From CAXBYZ01 sp043826085 (GTDB taxonomy: Bacteria > Patescibacteriota > Microgenomatia > UBA1400 > CG1-02-47-37): 39,082 bases of DNA. Positions within the stretch are counted from its first letter, which is position 1. Each line of letters opens with the position of its first letter. This document shows positions 1-7,195 of this stretch, in pieces. The position numbers and the translations under genes were made by a program. Below the pieces are notes generated by a model. It was not told the origin of the DNA, ran no database searches, and saw only the letters and a list, made by a program, of their open reading frames with translations. The stretch spans positions 1-39,082 of the forward strand of contig JBDRQW010000110.1 of the NCBI GenBank assembly GCA_043826085.1, given 5' to 3'.

Positions 1-581
1 ACCGGCATGATGAGGCTGATGGCAAGGGAGCGACCGCCGATGGGGAGGATGAGTAGAATAAGTAAGATTTGACCGTAGGAGCTCATGAAGTCGTTGTACT
101 CGTCGGCCCAGTCGATGGGAAGTAAACCATAAAGGATTTTAGAACCGTCAAGTGGAGGAATTGGGAGTAAATTAAAAATAGCTAAATTAACATTCATTCT
201 AATTGTTAAGGCAAGAAGCGGAGTAAAGAGAGAAATAGAAGCGGACTTAAGAATAAAAGATAAAAGGGTGGCTAAGATAAGATTACTAGCTGGTCCGGCT
301 AAGGCAATTAAGGCCGAGTCTCTTTTTTGATGACGGAGATTAAATGGATCAAATGGTACGGGTTTGCCCCAACCAAAACCTATAAACAAAAGCATTAAAG
401 TCCCAAGGGGATCTAGGTGTTTAAAAGGGTTTAGAGTAACTCTTCCTTGAAGTCTGGCAGTGGGATCGCCCAGTTTATCAGCAATAAAAGCATGAGCAAA
501 TTCATGGATAGTGATAGCAACCAATAGGGATATGGCGATGACTAAAAAAGATATGGGGCTAAGGAATAAACTGCTTAACAT
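1..581 (-). CDS. Site-2 protease family (M50) membrane metalloprotease, partial at the left edge
   Basis: Reading the minus strand from the ATG at 581 gives an open frame to the window edge (193 codons seen), so the C-terminus is missing. Residues 26-30 read HEFAH, the zinc-binding HExxH motif, inside a hydrophobic first helix. Further on a hydrophobic stretch runs through NLLPIPPLDG, the second zinc-ligand motif of M50 proteases. The layout resembles the short PDZ-less S2P group that cleaves substrates within the membrane; the substrate here is unknown. It is divergent from rpmB with 31 bp between the starts. On the minus strand TACTAT (589-594) lies 7 nt before the ATG, fitting the leaderless pattern seen elsewhere in the window. 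The family is clear; the function is not. Confidence 0.85.
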   Translation of the reverse strand, partial: MLSSLFLSPISFLVIAISLLVAITIHEFAHAFIADKLGDPTARLQGRVTLNPFKHLDPLGTLMLLFIGFGWGKPVPFDPFNLRHQKRDSALIALAGPASNLILATLLSFILKSASISLFTPLLALTIRMNVNLAIFNLLPIPPLDGSKILYGLLPIDWADEYNDFMSSYGQILLILLILPIGGRSLAISLIMP

Positions 582-612
582 AATTTATATAGTATGTTAT
601 CATACAATCCTT

Positions 613-804
613 ATGGCAATGAAGTGTGCAAAGTGTGGCAAGGGCTCCCAATACGGGCATCATGTGTCTCACGCAAAGAATCGTACCAAAAGAAAATTTA
701 AGCCTAATTTAAAGAGGGTGACGGTGAAGGTGGATGGGGTTAAAAAGAGAATTATGCTTTGTGTAACTTGTTTAAAGACGACTAAAAAAGAAGCTCAATC
801 GTAG
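613..804 (+). CDS. rpmB: 50S ribosomal protein L28
   Basis: The product is 63 aa and begins MAMKCAKCGKG, followed by YGHHVSHAKNRTKRKFKPNL, the typical L28 signature of the large ribosomal subunit. Two CxxC pairs (CAKC near the start and CVTC near the end) suggest the zinc-binding form. The frame is open upstream to 511, but that extension has no family match, so the ATG at 613 is preferred; the ATG at 619 is also possible. TACAAT at 603-608 is a plausible -10 box 4 nt upstream of 613 and 10 nt upstream of 619. The 3' end overlaps the convergent nadD by 10 nt. Confidence 0.93.
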   Translation: MAMKCAKCGKGSQYGHHVSHAKNRTKRKFKPNLKRVTVKVDGVKKRIMLCVTCLKTTKKEAQS

Positions 805-1367
805 AGTTGATTTTTTTTGATATACTTGGCAATTTTTTCCGGAAGTAAGTGGTTGGTGGAGAGATTTTTATTAATGCGGTTTCGAATCACGGTAGAAGAG
901 ATATTGGTGATAATTTGTAAAGGGTGTTTTAGGGGGTGCATGTTTGGGTAGAGTGGTTTAAAGGGATAATCAGATCTGGGATAAATATAGAAGGGCATTA
1001 TCTTAAGGAGGGTTTGGTACTTTGGCCATTTATGAAAAGTGGATAAGTTGTCAGAACCGATTAAGAAAGAAAATTGGTGTTGGGGATATTTTTCTTTTAA
1101 GTAAGTAATATGGAAAATAGTATTGCCGGGCATTTTATTATCAAAGGTGCAGGTGTTGGTTTTGACTTTATGATTTTCCAGCATTTTGGTCATAGTTAGG
1201 CGGTGTTTTGAATCAATAAAAAACTTGCGTTTTTCAAAAGCGTGTTTGTAGTCCGGAAGTAACCAAAGTTCATCGATTTTTGGAATTAATTCAAATGCTT
1301 GGTTGATAACAATCTGATGTCCAAGGTGAGGAGGGTTAAAAGATCCGCCAAATAAGGTTATGTTCAT
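795..1367 (-). CDS. nadD: Nicotinate-nucleotide adenylyltransferase (NadD-like)
   Basis: This 190-aa protein opens with MNITLFGGSFNPPHLGHQ, which holds the GGSFNPPHxGH nucleotide-binding loop of the NMN/NaMN adenylyltransferase family. It closes with NISSTVIRNRI, matching the ISST-IR phosphate-binding motif near the C-terminus. NadD transfers AMP from ATP to nicotinate mononucleotide in NAD synthesis. The gene is the last of a minus-strand run (waaL-like, def, fmt, nadD) and starts 5 nt after fmt. Length is close to the family norm of about 190-215 aa. Other members of this fold (CoaD, NadM) are less likely because the N-terminal loop and the ISSTxIR tail are NadD-like. Confidence 0.88.
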   Translation of the reverse strand: MNITLFGGSFNPPHLGHQIVINQAFELIPKIDELWLLPDYKHAFEKRKFFIDSKHRLTMTKMLENHKVKTNTCTFDNKMPGNTIFHITYLKEKYPQHQFSFLIGSDNLSTFHKWPKYQTLLKIMPFYIYPRSDYPFKPLYPNMHPLKHPLQIITNISSTVIRNRINKNLSTNHLLPEKIAKYIKKNQLYD

Positions 1368-1372
1368 AGGAG

Positions 1373-2122
1373 TTATTTTAACAGATGTTGGTAGCCATTC
1401 AATAGTTGTTGCCAGGTAATGGGTTGTTTGCCTTCGAGTTGGAATTTGTTATTGGGTAAAAGTTTAAGGACTTTATTGTTAGGCCTGCCTGCGCAGGCAG
1501 GTAGTTTAGTCCAGACGCCGGGCCAGTGGTAGAAAGCGCGGATTTTATGGTCTATAGAAGTAAAGTTGGTTTTTGATTGTTTGATAAATTCTTGCCAAAC
1601 TATAAAACCATCTTGTTTAGTAAGCTTTTTAGCATAGGGTGTGGGAGATTTTTTTGGTTGTTTAATCGGGGTGATATTATCCTCTATATAGTCAGGTAAG
1701 GTTTTTATAAGAAGATTTACGCCAATAGTAAATAGAGTGCTGAGGAGTTGAGGAGTAGTCTCGGTTTGAGTGAGCCGATGTTTTTGTCGAGCAATAATCG
1801 GGCCGGTGTCCCAACCAGAGTCCATCTTAAAGATAGTCACTCCGGTTTGTTTTTCTTTGTTCAAAATAGTCCAAGGCACCGGAGCCGCTCCTCTATATTT
1901 GGGTAAAAGCGAAGGGTGAATGTTTAGGGAACCGTACTTGGGTATATCTAAGGTTTTTTTGGAAATTTTGTGGCCGTATGAAGCCACGACGATTAAATCA
2001 ATAAAAGGGCGAGGCCCTGTAAGGGCCTCGCCCTTATAGATGTGATGATGGGATTTGAGTTTGTTAAAAACAATATCAGATTCAGGGGCTGAGCCGAAAA
2101 AAAGGATGTTTAAGGGTTTCAT
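1373..2122 (-). CDS. fmt: Methionyl-tRNA formyltransferase, shortened
   Basis: The 249-aa product has the formyltransferase core: SLNIHPSLLPKYRGAAPVPW (catalytic Asn-His pair) and DSGWDTGPI (catalytic Asp). It formylates the initiator Met-tRNA using 10-formyl-tetrahydrofolate. The family is usually about 310 aa. The shortfall is mostly N-terminal: only about 40 residues separate the initial ILFFGSAPES from FIDLIVVASYGH, where roughly 90 are usual. A 31-bp palindrome (2005-2035), read as KGEALTGPRP, sits exactly at this shortened point. A second palindrome (1484-1501) is read as LPACAGRP in the C-terminal domain. The gene overlaps def by 4 nt; Fmt and deformylase act at opposite ends of the N-formyl-Met cycle. 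Catalytic residues are kept, so it is probably functional, but its folate-binding edge must differ. Confidence 0.9.
   Translation of the reverse strand: MKPLNILFFGSAPESDIVFNKLKSHHHIYKGEALTGPRPFIDLIVVASYGHKISKKTLDIPKYGSLNIHPSLLPKYRGAAPVPWTILNKEKQTGVTIFKMDSGWDTGPIIARQKHRLTQTETTPQLLSTLFTIGVNLLIKTLPDYIEDNITPIKQPKKSPTPYAKKLTKQDGFIVWQEFIKQSKTNFTSIDHKIRAFYHWPGVWTKLPACAGRPNNKVLKLLPNNKFQLEGKQPITWQQLLNGYQHLLK
1484..1501. repeat. CCTGCC palindrome, copy in fmt
   Basis: CCTGCCTGC followed by GCAGGCAGG, a perfect 18-bp palindrome read as PACAGR on the minus strand. Confidence 0.85.
2005..2035. repeat. GGGCGAGGCCC palindrome, copy in fmt
   Basis: AAGGGCGAGGCCCT, loop GTA, AGGGCCTCGCCCTT: a perfect 14-bp stem, coding for KGEALTGPRP on the minus strand. 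Confidence 0.9.
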
Positions 2123-2658
2123 GAAAATGGATTGTCAATTGCTTCGAGCTTGCCTTCTTTGTTGGCTTTGTAAAGTGGTTCGCCGGATTTTTTAATATGG
2201 TCGATGAAGAGAATACCGTTTAGGTGGTCAAGTTCGTGGGCAAAGTAGGAGGAGAAGGGTGAGGCGAGGGAGATCTTTTTTTCTAAACCTTTTAGATTCA
2301 AGTACTTAGCTTTTATTTTTATTGGGCGGTCAACAAAACCAAAGTAGCCCGGGATTGAGAGGCAGCCCTCAATAAATTGTTTATCTTTTGGCAAGCTGGA
2401 GAGCATTTTTTTTGAAGATTTAATGATTTGGGGGTTAAGACAAACTTCAAATTTATCATCAGGCATTTTAATAATAAATAGACGATGAAGTTGATTGACC
2501 TGATTGGTGGCTAATCCCACACCCAGTTCTTTTTTTTGCTCCGGAGTGAGAGTGCTTAGCATTTGCTTGGCTAATTTTTTAATATCGTCAGTTATATGAT
2601 TAATAGTCAAAGCTTTTTTTCTAAGGGTGGGGTGGGGGTGTTTTATTATTTTTAACAT
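2119..2658 (-). CDS. def: Peptide deformylase
   Basis: The 179-aa product carries the three deformylase motifs in order: GVGLATNQVN (motif I, GxGLAAxQ type), EGCLSIPG (motif II with the metal-binding Cys) and HELDHLNGILFID (motif III, HExxH, with two metal-binding His and the catalytic Glu). It removes the formyl group from the N-terminal Met of new proteins. It lies 7 nt after the O-antigen-ligase-like gene and overlaps fmt by 4 nt, giving the common def-fmt pairing. Length is normal for the family. Confidence 0.96.
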   Translation of the reverse strand: MLKIIKHPHPTLRKKALTINHITDDIKKLAKQMLSTLTPEQKKELGVGLATNQVNQLHRLFIIKMPDDKFEVCLNPQIIKSSKKMLSSLPKDKQFIEGCLSIPGYFGFVDRPIKIKAKYLNLKGLEKKISLASPFSSYFAHELDHLNGILFIDHIKKSGEPLYKANKEGKLEAIDNPFS

Positions 2659-2665
2659 GAGGGCA

Positions 2666-4786
2666 TTATAACAGGCTGTTGAGTTTTTCTTTAATAGCTT
2701 GGTTTTCGGGGTTTAAGTATTTGAGGATGTATTCAAATTGTTCGCTGGCAAGGTCGGGACGGTTGGTTTGTTGATAGAGTGAACCTAGGGCATTTCTGAA
2801 GGTTTCGTAATTGGGTTTTAAATTTATAGTTTCAAGCAGTGTTTGTTCGGCAAGTTTGGTTTGTCCCAGTTGGGTGTAAAGTAATCCTAAATTGTAATGC
2901 AATTTGGGGTCGGTTGGAGAGAGATCAATAGCTTTAAGTAAAGTATTAAGAGCGTCTTGGTGATATTTTTTATCAATTTGAGCTAAAAGAAAAAATACTT
3001 TGGCACGAGATTTATAGTAGTTTAAATGAACTTTGTTTTGGGATATAACCAGGTTGCTATTATTAATAGATTCCTCTATTAGTTGACCTTTTAGATTAGT
3101 ATCTTCTTGATAAAGTAAAGCCATTTTGGCTGCAGATTCTGAGTAAAGGGATCTAAAGAGAGGTTGGTTTGGTTTTATGGTAACTGCTTTTTGAAGGTAA
3201 GCGTAGCCGGTTTGAATTTGATTGGCTTGTAAATAGTTTTTGCCAAGAACAAAAGCTCGGTCAGCTTGCCACATAGTGATGATGGAGTATAAAAAGAAGG
3301 TGGCGAGGGAGAGGGTGATTAAAATTTTTATTAAGGTGACACCTTCCAGCTTCGCTGTTCCGACTCGAGATTCTCTCGCGTCTCCTGTTAAGGTGTCACC
3401 TTTGGTCATGTTGTGGCTAATAGCCAGGGCAGGGAAGAGAAAGAAAAATAAAGCCACGGGGACGACGGAGAAGCCAAAAAAGTTGGAGACGGCTAGGCCT
3501 AAGTAGCCGGCCAAGAGGGCTATATATAAACTATCACACGATCGTGAGCGGAAATATATACGGAGAGTCCAAATTGAAAACCAGATGATAATCAGCAAGT
3601 AAGAGAATAAACCAAAAGCTCCGGTGGTAGCTAAGAAGTTTAAAAATTCGTTATGAGCTTTGTTGTAAAGAAAGTCCCATTCCGAGAGAAGATTATGTTC
3701 AACCGGCCGGTGATTATAGTAGGAGTAGGCAAAGGTTTCTACGCCGGAGCCGAAAATCGGATATTTTTCCCAAATATTTATAGCTCCCTGCCAAACCACT
3801 TTTCTAATATCACTGGATTTTGAACCGCCGGTTTGGATGGTGGGAGGGCCAAGATCGGAAACTTCAGGGAGACTCCTTGAAGTTTCTTCAGGTTCGGAAC
3901 TATCTTTCAGTCGCTGTGCTCCTTGCAGACCGCTGAAAGTTCCGAACCCTATCTTTGAAGTTCGGAACCATGGATTACTCCAGGGGGTACCGATGATTAA
4001 TATTGCAAGTAGAAATAGGAAATTAATGGTTAGGAAAGGCTTTACAGGAAAGCTTTTTAGCTTATTTTTGAGTAATATTAGTAACCAGTAAATACTCCAA
4101 GCTAAACCTAAGCCAAGTAAGCCGGAGCGGGATTTAGTAAACAAAAGGGTGATAAAAAAAGTTAGGGTAACAAGGTGGTATTTTGGATTTTTTAGAGAGA
4201 GGCTGAGTGAGATAGGAATTAGGGTTAAAAGGTAGGCTGCTAACCAGTTTGGTTGGCCCAGGGTAGAGAAAACTCTGGTTTGAACGTCTTGGACCCAGAG
4301 ATTTTTGTCGATGCCAAAGTGTTCAAGAATGCCGTAGATAGAGACGATTAGAGCAGTTGATAAAATAACTTTGATTATTCTATTGTTAAATTCATTAGGT
4401 TCGGAACTAGAACATCGGAAAGTTCCGAACCCTACATAAGTAAAATATAGGAGTAAATAGGAGATGGTGGAGATGAGGCCACCGTGGAATCTTGAGTAAT
4501 AACCCCAGAGAGATGTATGCGGGTCTATTGAGAATAAAGTGGAGAGAGTTTGGGAGATTAGAAAGATGATTAGAGGTATGGTAAATGGAGTTTTTTGAAA
4601 AATTATTTTTTGATTAATAATCATTTTGATTATCCAAGCCGAGGTAATAATTACAGTTATAAAATAAACCGTAAGCATTTTGTTAAACTCAAAGAGCTCG
4701 TAGTTATAGGGAGTGAGGATTAAAGGTACGATGATGAATAGAGCGTAGAAGGAGTACTCGATGATTTTGTTAAGGAGTTTGTTCAT
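2666..4786 (-). CDS. O-antigen ligase (Wzy/WaaL)-like polytopic membrane protein with C-terminal TPR repeats
   Basis: About 706 aa from the ATG at 4786; the frame is open to 4825, but that extension overlaps the mreB promoter. The N-terminal half is a run of hydrophobic helices. The periplasmic loop holds YPIFGSGVETFAYSY and later KAHNEFLNFLATTGAFG, a Wzy_C/O-antigen-ligase-type signature. The last 180 residues look like TPR repeats (for example KLHYNLGLLYTQLGQTKLAE). Such proteins polymerise or attach surface glycans, or glycosylate pilins. TATACT (4793-4798, minus strand) with an upstream TGc lies 6 nt before the ATG. At least four palindromic insertions interrupt the reading frame without breaking it: 3333-3402, 3523-3560, 3891-3948 and 4398-4431. 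They encode hydrophilic spacers such as GDTLTGDARES between membrane helices. The exact substrate is unknown. Confidence 0.82.
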   Translation of the reverse strand: MNKLLNKIIEYSFYALFIIVPLILTPYNYELFEFNKMLTVYFITVIITSAWIIKMIINQKIIFQKTPFTIPLIIFLISQTLSTLFSIDPHTSLWGYYSRFHGGLISTISYLLLYFTYVGFGTFRCSSSEPNEFNNRIIKVILSTALIVSIYGILEHFGIDKNLWVQDVQTRVFSTLGQPNWLAAYLLTLIPISLSLSLKNPKYHLVTLTFFITLLFTKSRSGLLGLGLAWSIYWLLILLKNKLKSFPVKPFLTINFLFLLAILIIGTPWSNPWFRTSKIGFGTFSGLQGAQRLKDSSEPEETSRSLPEVSDLGPPTIQTGGSKSSDIRKVVWQGAINIWEKYPIFGSGVETFAYSYYNHRPVEHNLLSEWDFLYNKAHNEFLNFLATTGAFGLFSYLLIIIWFSIWTLRIYFRSRSCDSLYIALLAGYLGLAVSNFFGFSVVPVALFFFLFPALAISHNMTKGDTLTGDARESRVGTAKLEGVTLIKILITLSLATFFLYSIITMWQADRAFVLGKNYLQANQIQTGYAYLQKAVTIKPNQPLFRSLYSESAAKMALLYQEDTNLKGQLIEESINNSNLVISQNKVHLNYYKSRAKVFFLLAQIDKKYHQDALNTLLKAIDLSPTDPKLHYNLGLLYTQLGQTKLAEQTLLETINLKPNYETFRNALGSLYQQTNRPDLASEQFEYILKYLNPENQAIKEKLNSLL
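3333..3402. repeat. AAGGTGACACC inverted repeat in the O-antigen-ligase-like gene
   Basis: AAGGTGACACC (3333-3343) pairs with GGTGTCACCTT (3392-3402) over a 48-nt loop, coding for KGDTLTGDARES and onward to KLEGVTL. Confidence 0.78.
3523..3560. repeat. 38-bp dyad with CACGATCGTG core, copy 1 (inside the O-antigen-ligase-like gene)
   Basis: Core CACGATCGTG at 3537-3546 with symmetric TATATA arms at 3523-3528 and 3555-3560. It lies within the coding sequence (encoding part of SCDSLYIALL on the minus strand). That is odd for an operator and favours a mobile or dispersed repeat. Confidence 0.7.
3891..3969. repeat. GGTTCGGAACT hairpin, copy 2 in the O-antigen-ligase-like gene
   Basis: GGTTCGGAACT (3891-3901) and AGTTCCGAACC (3938-3948) with an inner CTTTCAG/CTGAAAG pairing. 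A third half-copy, AAGTTCGGAACC, ends at 3969. It codes for a hydrophilic stretch of about 20 residues. Confidence 0.78.
4398..4431. repeat. GGTTCGGAACT hairpin, copy 1 in the O-antigen-ligase-like gene
   Basis: GGTTCGGAACT (4398-4408) pairs perfectly with AGTTCCGAACC (4421-4431) around a 12-nt loop. Confidence 0.85.
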
Positions 4787-4792
4787 GAAGTC

Positions 4793-4798
4793 AGTATA
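4793..4798 (-). promoter_or_regulatory. -10 box of the O-antigen-ligase-like gene (leaderless type)
   Basis: On the minus strand TGCTATACT precedes the ATG at 4786 by 6 nt, an extended -10 element (TGn plus TATACT). A start 6-7 nt downstream would begin the mRNA at or next to the ATG. The opposing mreB promoter lies 15 bp away, so the two starts form a compact divergent promoter. Confidence 0.6.
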
Positions 4799-4812
4799 GC
4801 ATGGGAATGTGA

Positions 4813-4818
4813 TATAGT
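4813..4818 (+). promoter_or_regulatory. Extended -10 box of mreB (leaderless type)
   Basis: TGaTATAGT lies with its -10 hexamer 7 nt before the mreB ATG at 4826. No Shine-Dalgarno sequence can fit between them. I see no convincing -35, as is usual for extended -10 promoters. Confidence 0.62.
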
Positions 4819-4825
4819 AAGACAT

Positions 4826-5872
4826 ATGTTAGATAGGTTTTATTCGTTATTTAGTTATGATCTGGGAATTGATCTTGGGACTTCTAATACTTTAATTTTA
4901 GTTAAAGGCAAGGGTGTAGTGGTAAGAGAGCCATCTGTAGTAGCCAGAAGAAAGAAGACTAAAGAAATTTTGGCAGTAGGTGGTAAAGCCAAACAAATGA
5001 TTGGTAAAAATCCTGATAGCATTGAAGTGATTAAGCCATTGATTGATGGAGTTATTTCTGACTTTGATGCGACTGTGTCAATGCTTAAACATTACTTTGT
5101 TGAAATTCATCAACATGTAGGTTTAGCCCCAAAATTAGCTAGACCAAAAGTTTTAGTGGGAATACCTTCCGGCGTAACTGAAGTTGAAAAAAGAGCGGTT
5201 CAAGATGCGGCTTTGTCTGCGGGAGCTAGGATGGCCATGTTGATTGAGGAGCCAATGGCTGCTGTTATTGGGGCCGGGGTTGATGTTTCTAAACCCGATG
5301 GACAGTTAATTGTTGATATTGGTGGTGGCACGACCGAGATTGCAGTTATTAGTTTGGGCGGGATTGTAATTGATAGATCTTTGCGGATTGCCGGTGAAGA
5401 GATGAATGAGGCTATAATTAAATCAGCTAGGTTGAGGCATGGATTGCTTTTGGGTGAGATTACTGCTGAGGAAGTAAAAATTAATATTGGGAGTGCGATG
5501 GAAATGGAGAAAGAAAAAAGTTTTGTGGTTCGGGGGCGGGATATGGAGAAGGGTTTGCCAAAGTCTTTAAAAATTAAGAGTTCAGAAGTAAGAGAGTCTT
5601 TGGCTCCGGTGATTCAAGAAATTGTAGGAGCGATTGGTTACATCATTGAAGAAACGCCGCCGGAGTTGGTGGCTGATATTATGAAACACGGGATTATTTT
5701 AGCTGGTGGAGGTTCCTTGATTTATGGAATTGATAAAGTAATTTCACAAGCTACCAAGATGCCGGTTTGGATAGCTGATGATCCGCAAGACGCGGTGGTT
5801 AAAGGTTGTGGTAATTTATTCAAGAATGAAAAATTATTAAATGCCGTTAGAGTTAAACGAGGGCTTAGATGA
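4826..5872 (+). CDS. mreB: Rod shape-determining protein MreB (bacterial actin)
   Basis: The 348-aa product has the full MreB length and actin-fold nucleotide motifs: DLGIDLGTSNTLI near residue 13 (phosphate 1), DIGGGTTEIAVI near 170 (phosphate 2) and GIILAGGGSLIYGID near 290 (adenosine). MreB polymerises under the membrane and guides cell-wall synthesis during elongation. It opens the cell-shape cluster: mreC overlaps its stop codon by 4 nt and mrdA (PBP2) lies downstream, so the cell is probably rod-shaped or elongated. Its first codon sits 7 nt after a -10 box. Confidence 0.97.
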   Translation: MLDRFYSLFSYDLGIDLGTSNTLILVKGKGVVVREPSVVARRKKTKEILAVGGKAKQMIGKNPDSIEVIKPLIDGVISDFDATVSMLKHYFVEIHQHVGLAPKLARPKVLVGIPSGVTEVEKRAVQDAALSAGARMAMLIEEPMAAVIGAGVDVSKPDGQLIVDIGGGTTEIAVISLGGIVIDRSLRIAGEEMNEAIIKSARLRHGLLLGEITAEEVKINIGSAMEMEKEKSFVVRGRDMEKGLPKSLKIKSSEVRESLAPVIQEIVGAIGYIIEETPPELVADIMKHGIILAGGGSLIYGIDKVISQATKMPVWIADDPQDAVVKGCGNLFKNEKLLNAVRVKRGLR

Positions 5873-6591
5873 GGAAGATAGCTATTTTATTGGTTTTAAG
5901 TTTGGCAATATTTATATTAGACAAAGGTAGTTACTTTAATTGGTTGAAGTCCCCGATACTTAAAGTAATTAGACCGGTGCAACTTAATCTTCGTGGGGTG
6001 GCGGTCGAAAAGATGGTTAATGGCAATGAGGTTTTTGAGTTGATAGATAAAGCTGAGATGATTAAACTAAGACAAGAAAATGAGAGGTTGCGGGAGTTAC
6101 TGGGGACCAAGATTTCTCCGGCTTGGAAATTTATTCCCGCTAATATACTTAAGAGTGAGGGAGAAAGTTTAGTGATTGATGTTGGTAGTGAAATTGGGGT
6201 TAGCTCAGAGATGGTGGTGGTTGGTTTGGCTAGAGATAAAGTTAATAATGGAGTTTTACTGGGAAGAGTTGATGAGGTTTTTTTCATGCAATCTAAGATT
6301 AGATTATTAAAGAGCGCGGATAGTAATTTGGGCGTAGTAACTGAAAGTGGGAGCGTGGGAGTGGTAACGGGAGATGGCGAGAAACTAAATTTGAGGCAAG
6401 TGCTTCAGAAACAAGATTTGGTAAAAGGTGAGTTGATATTAAGTAAGGGTGGTGATGGCTGGCCTGCTGATTTAGTAGTGGGTAGAGTAGGAGAAGTTTT
6501 TAGAGTGGATACCAAAATTTATTTAGAAGCTAAGATAGATGAGTTAATTGAGACTGATAATTTGAGTCAAGTATTTGTGGTTAGTTTTTAA
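5869..6591 (+). CDS. mreC: Rod shape-determining protein MreC
   Basis: 240 aa. One membrane helix lies near residues 4-20 (AILLVLSLAIFIL). A short coiled coil follows at about 55-80 (LIDKAEMIKLRQENERLREL), then a beta-rich domain with repeated GVSSEMVVVG, GVLLGRV and VVGRVGEV segments typical of MreC. It links the MreB filament to periplasmic wall enzymes such as PBP2. It starts inside the mreB stop codon (ATGA), implying translational coupling. The 3' end overlaps the minus-strand gene at 6581 by 11 nt. Confidence 0.93.
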   Translation: MRKIAILLVLSLAIFILDKGSYFNWLKSPILKVIRPVQLNLRGVAVEKMVNGNEVFELIDKAEMIKLRQENERLRELLGTKISPAWKFIPANILKSEGESLVIDVGSEIGVSSEMVVVGLARDKVNNGVLLGRVDEVFFMQSKIRLLKSADSNLGVVTESGSVGVVTGDGEKLNLRQVLQKQDLVKGELILSKGGDGWPADLVVGRVGEVFRVDTKIYLEAKIDELIETDNLSQVFVVSF

Positions 6592-6868
6592 CTAAGATTA
6601 GGTTAATGCCCTGTTGATGAATTTTTTTGAGGGCCTCTAATTTTTGGGCGGGAGTTTTTATTGTTTGGATATTTAATTCAAAGATCTGAGCATCAGCAGT
6701 TTGCGGAGATGTGATTAAATCAGTCACCTTCGGGCTAGTTTGCTCATCTAAAAGAATGGCTTTGATGGCGGGCAAACTTGAAGGAACAATGAAGATAGGA
6801 AAAGCTAGGTAGATAAAAAGCAGGGTAAGTAAAAATATAGTAGAGCGCCAAATAATTCTTATAAGCAT
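6581..6868 (-). CDS. Small membrane-anchored protein of unknown function
   Basis: 95 aa with one N-terminal hydrophobic helix (about residues 8-30, IFLLTLLFIYLAFPIFIV) and a soluble tail of about 60 residues. I do not recognise the family. It is minus-strand inside the otherwise plus-strand mre cluster and converges with mreC. TATATT (6877-6882, minus) lies 8 nt before its ATG, similar to other starts here, which supports it being expressed. It could be a lineage-specific envelope protein. Confidence 0.5.
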   Translation of the reverse strand: MLIRIIWRSTIFLLTLLFIYLAFPIFIVPSSLPAIKAILLDEQTSPKVTDLITSPQTADAQIFELNIQTIKTPAQKLEALKKIHQQGINLILVKN

Positions 6869-6903
6869 TAAGTATCAATATACATTAGTTATTTAATTTT
6901 TGC

Positions 6904-6909
6904 TATGAT
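6904..6909 (+). promoter_or_regulatory. Extended -10 box of the mreD-like gene
   Basis: TGcTATGAT with its hexamer 6 nt before the ATG at 6916. It fits the leaderless pattern and would give mreD-mrdA their own transcript, separate from mreBC, consistent with the minus-strand gene between them. Confidence 0.55.
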
Positions 6910-6915
6910 ATTCTT

Positions 6916-7194
6916 ATGGCTTTTGACAAGTTATTAAGTATAGTATTGGTGATAGTTTTATCTTTGTTTTATAGTACTTTAGGTTTGTTTAATTTTTTGT
7001 GGTTGGCGGTAATTTGGTTGGCTATTAAGAAATGGTGGTTGTTAATATTTATTTCCGGCTTGATTTTTGATCTAGTTGTGGGATCGACTTTGGGACTATC
7101 CAGTTTTAAATTTTTAGTGGTGGCAGGTTTAATTTATTTAATTAAAGAGTATTGGCCGGTTAGATCCCAACGTCAGTTAAAATTAAAAATATAG
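6916..7194 (+). CDS. MreD-like small integral membrane protein
   Basis: 92 aa, nearly all hydrophobic, with three likely membrane helices (near 5-30, 37-55 and 58-80). There is no strong sequence motif. The call rests on position: it lies between mreC and the PBP2 gene, ending 1 nt before mrdA, exactly where mreD belongs. The segment DLVVGSTLGLSSF resembles the MreD loop around its conserved Gly/Asp. It is much shorter than standard MreD (about 160 aa), so it is either a reduced MreD or a positional replacement. Confidence 0.62.
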   Translation: MAFDKLLSIVLVIVLSLFYSTLGLFNFLWLAVIWLAIKKWWLLIFISGLIFDLVVGSTLGLSSFKFLVVAGLIYLIKEYWPVRSQRQLKLKI

Positions 7195-7195
7195 T

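Noticed and set aside
3240..4091. Plus-strand reading frames of 84-88 codons
   Set aside because: They are antisense to the O-antigen-ligase-like gene, lie over its palindromic parts and have no protein-like features.
5931..6287. Minus-strand frame of 118 codons
   Set aside because: Antisense to mreC, which has clear domains and operon context. The Ser/Thr/Leu-rich composition is a shadow effect.
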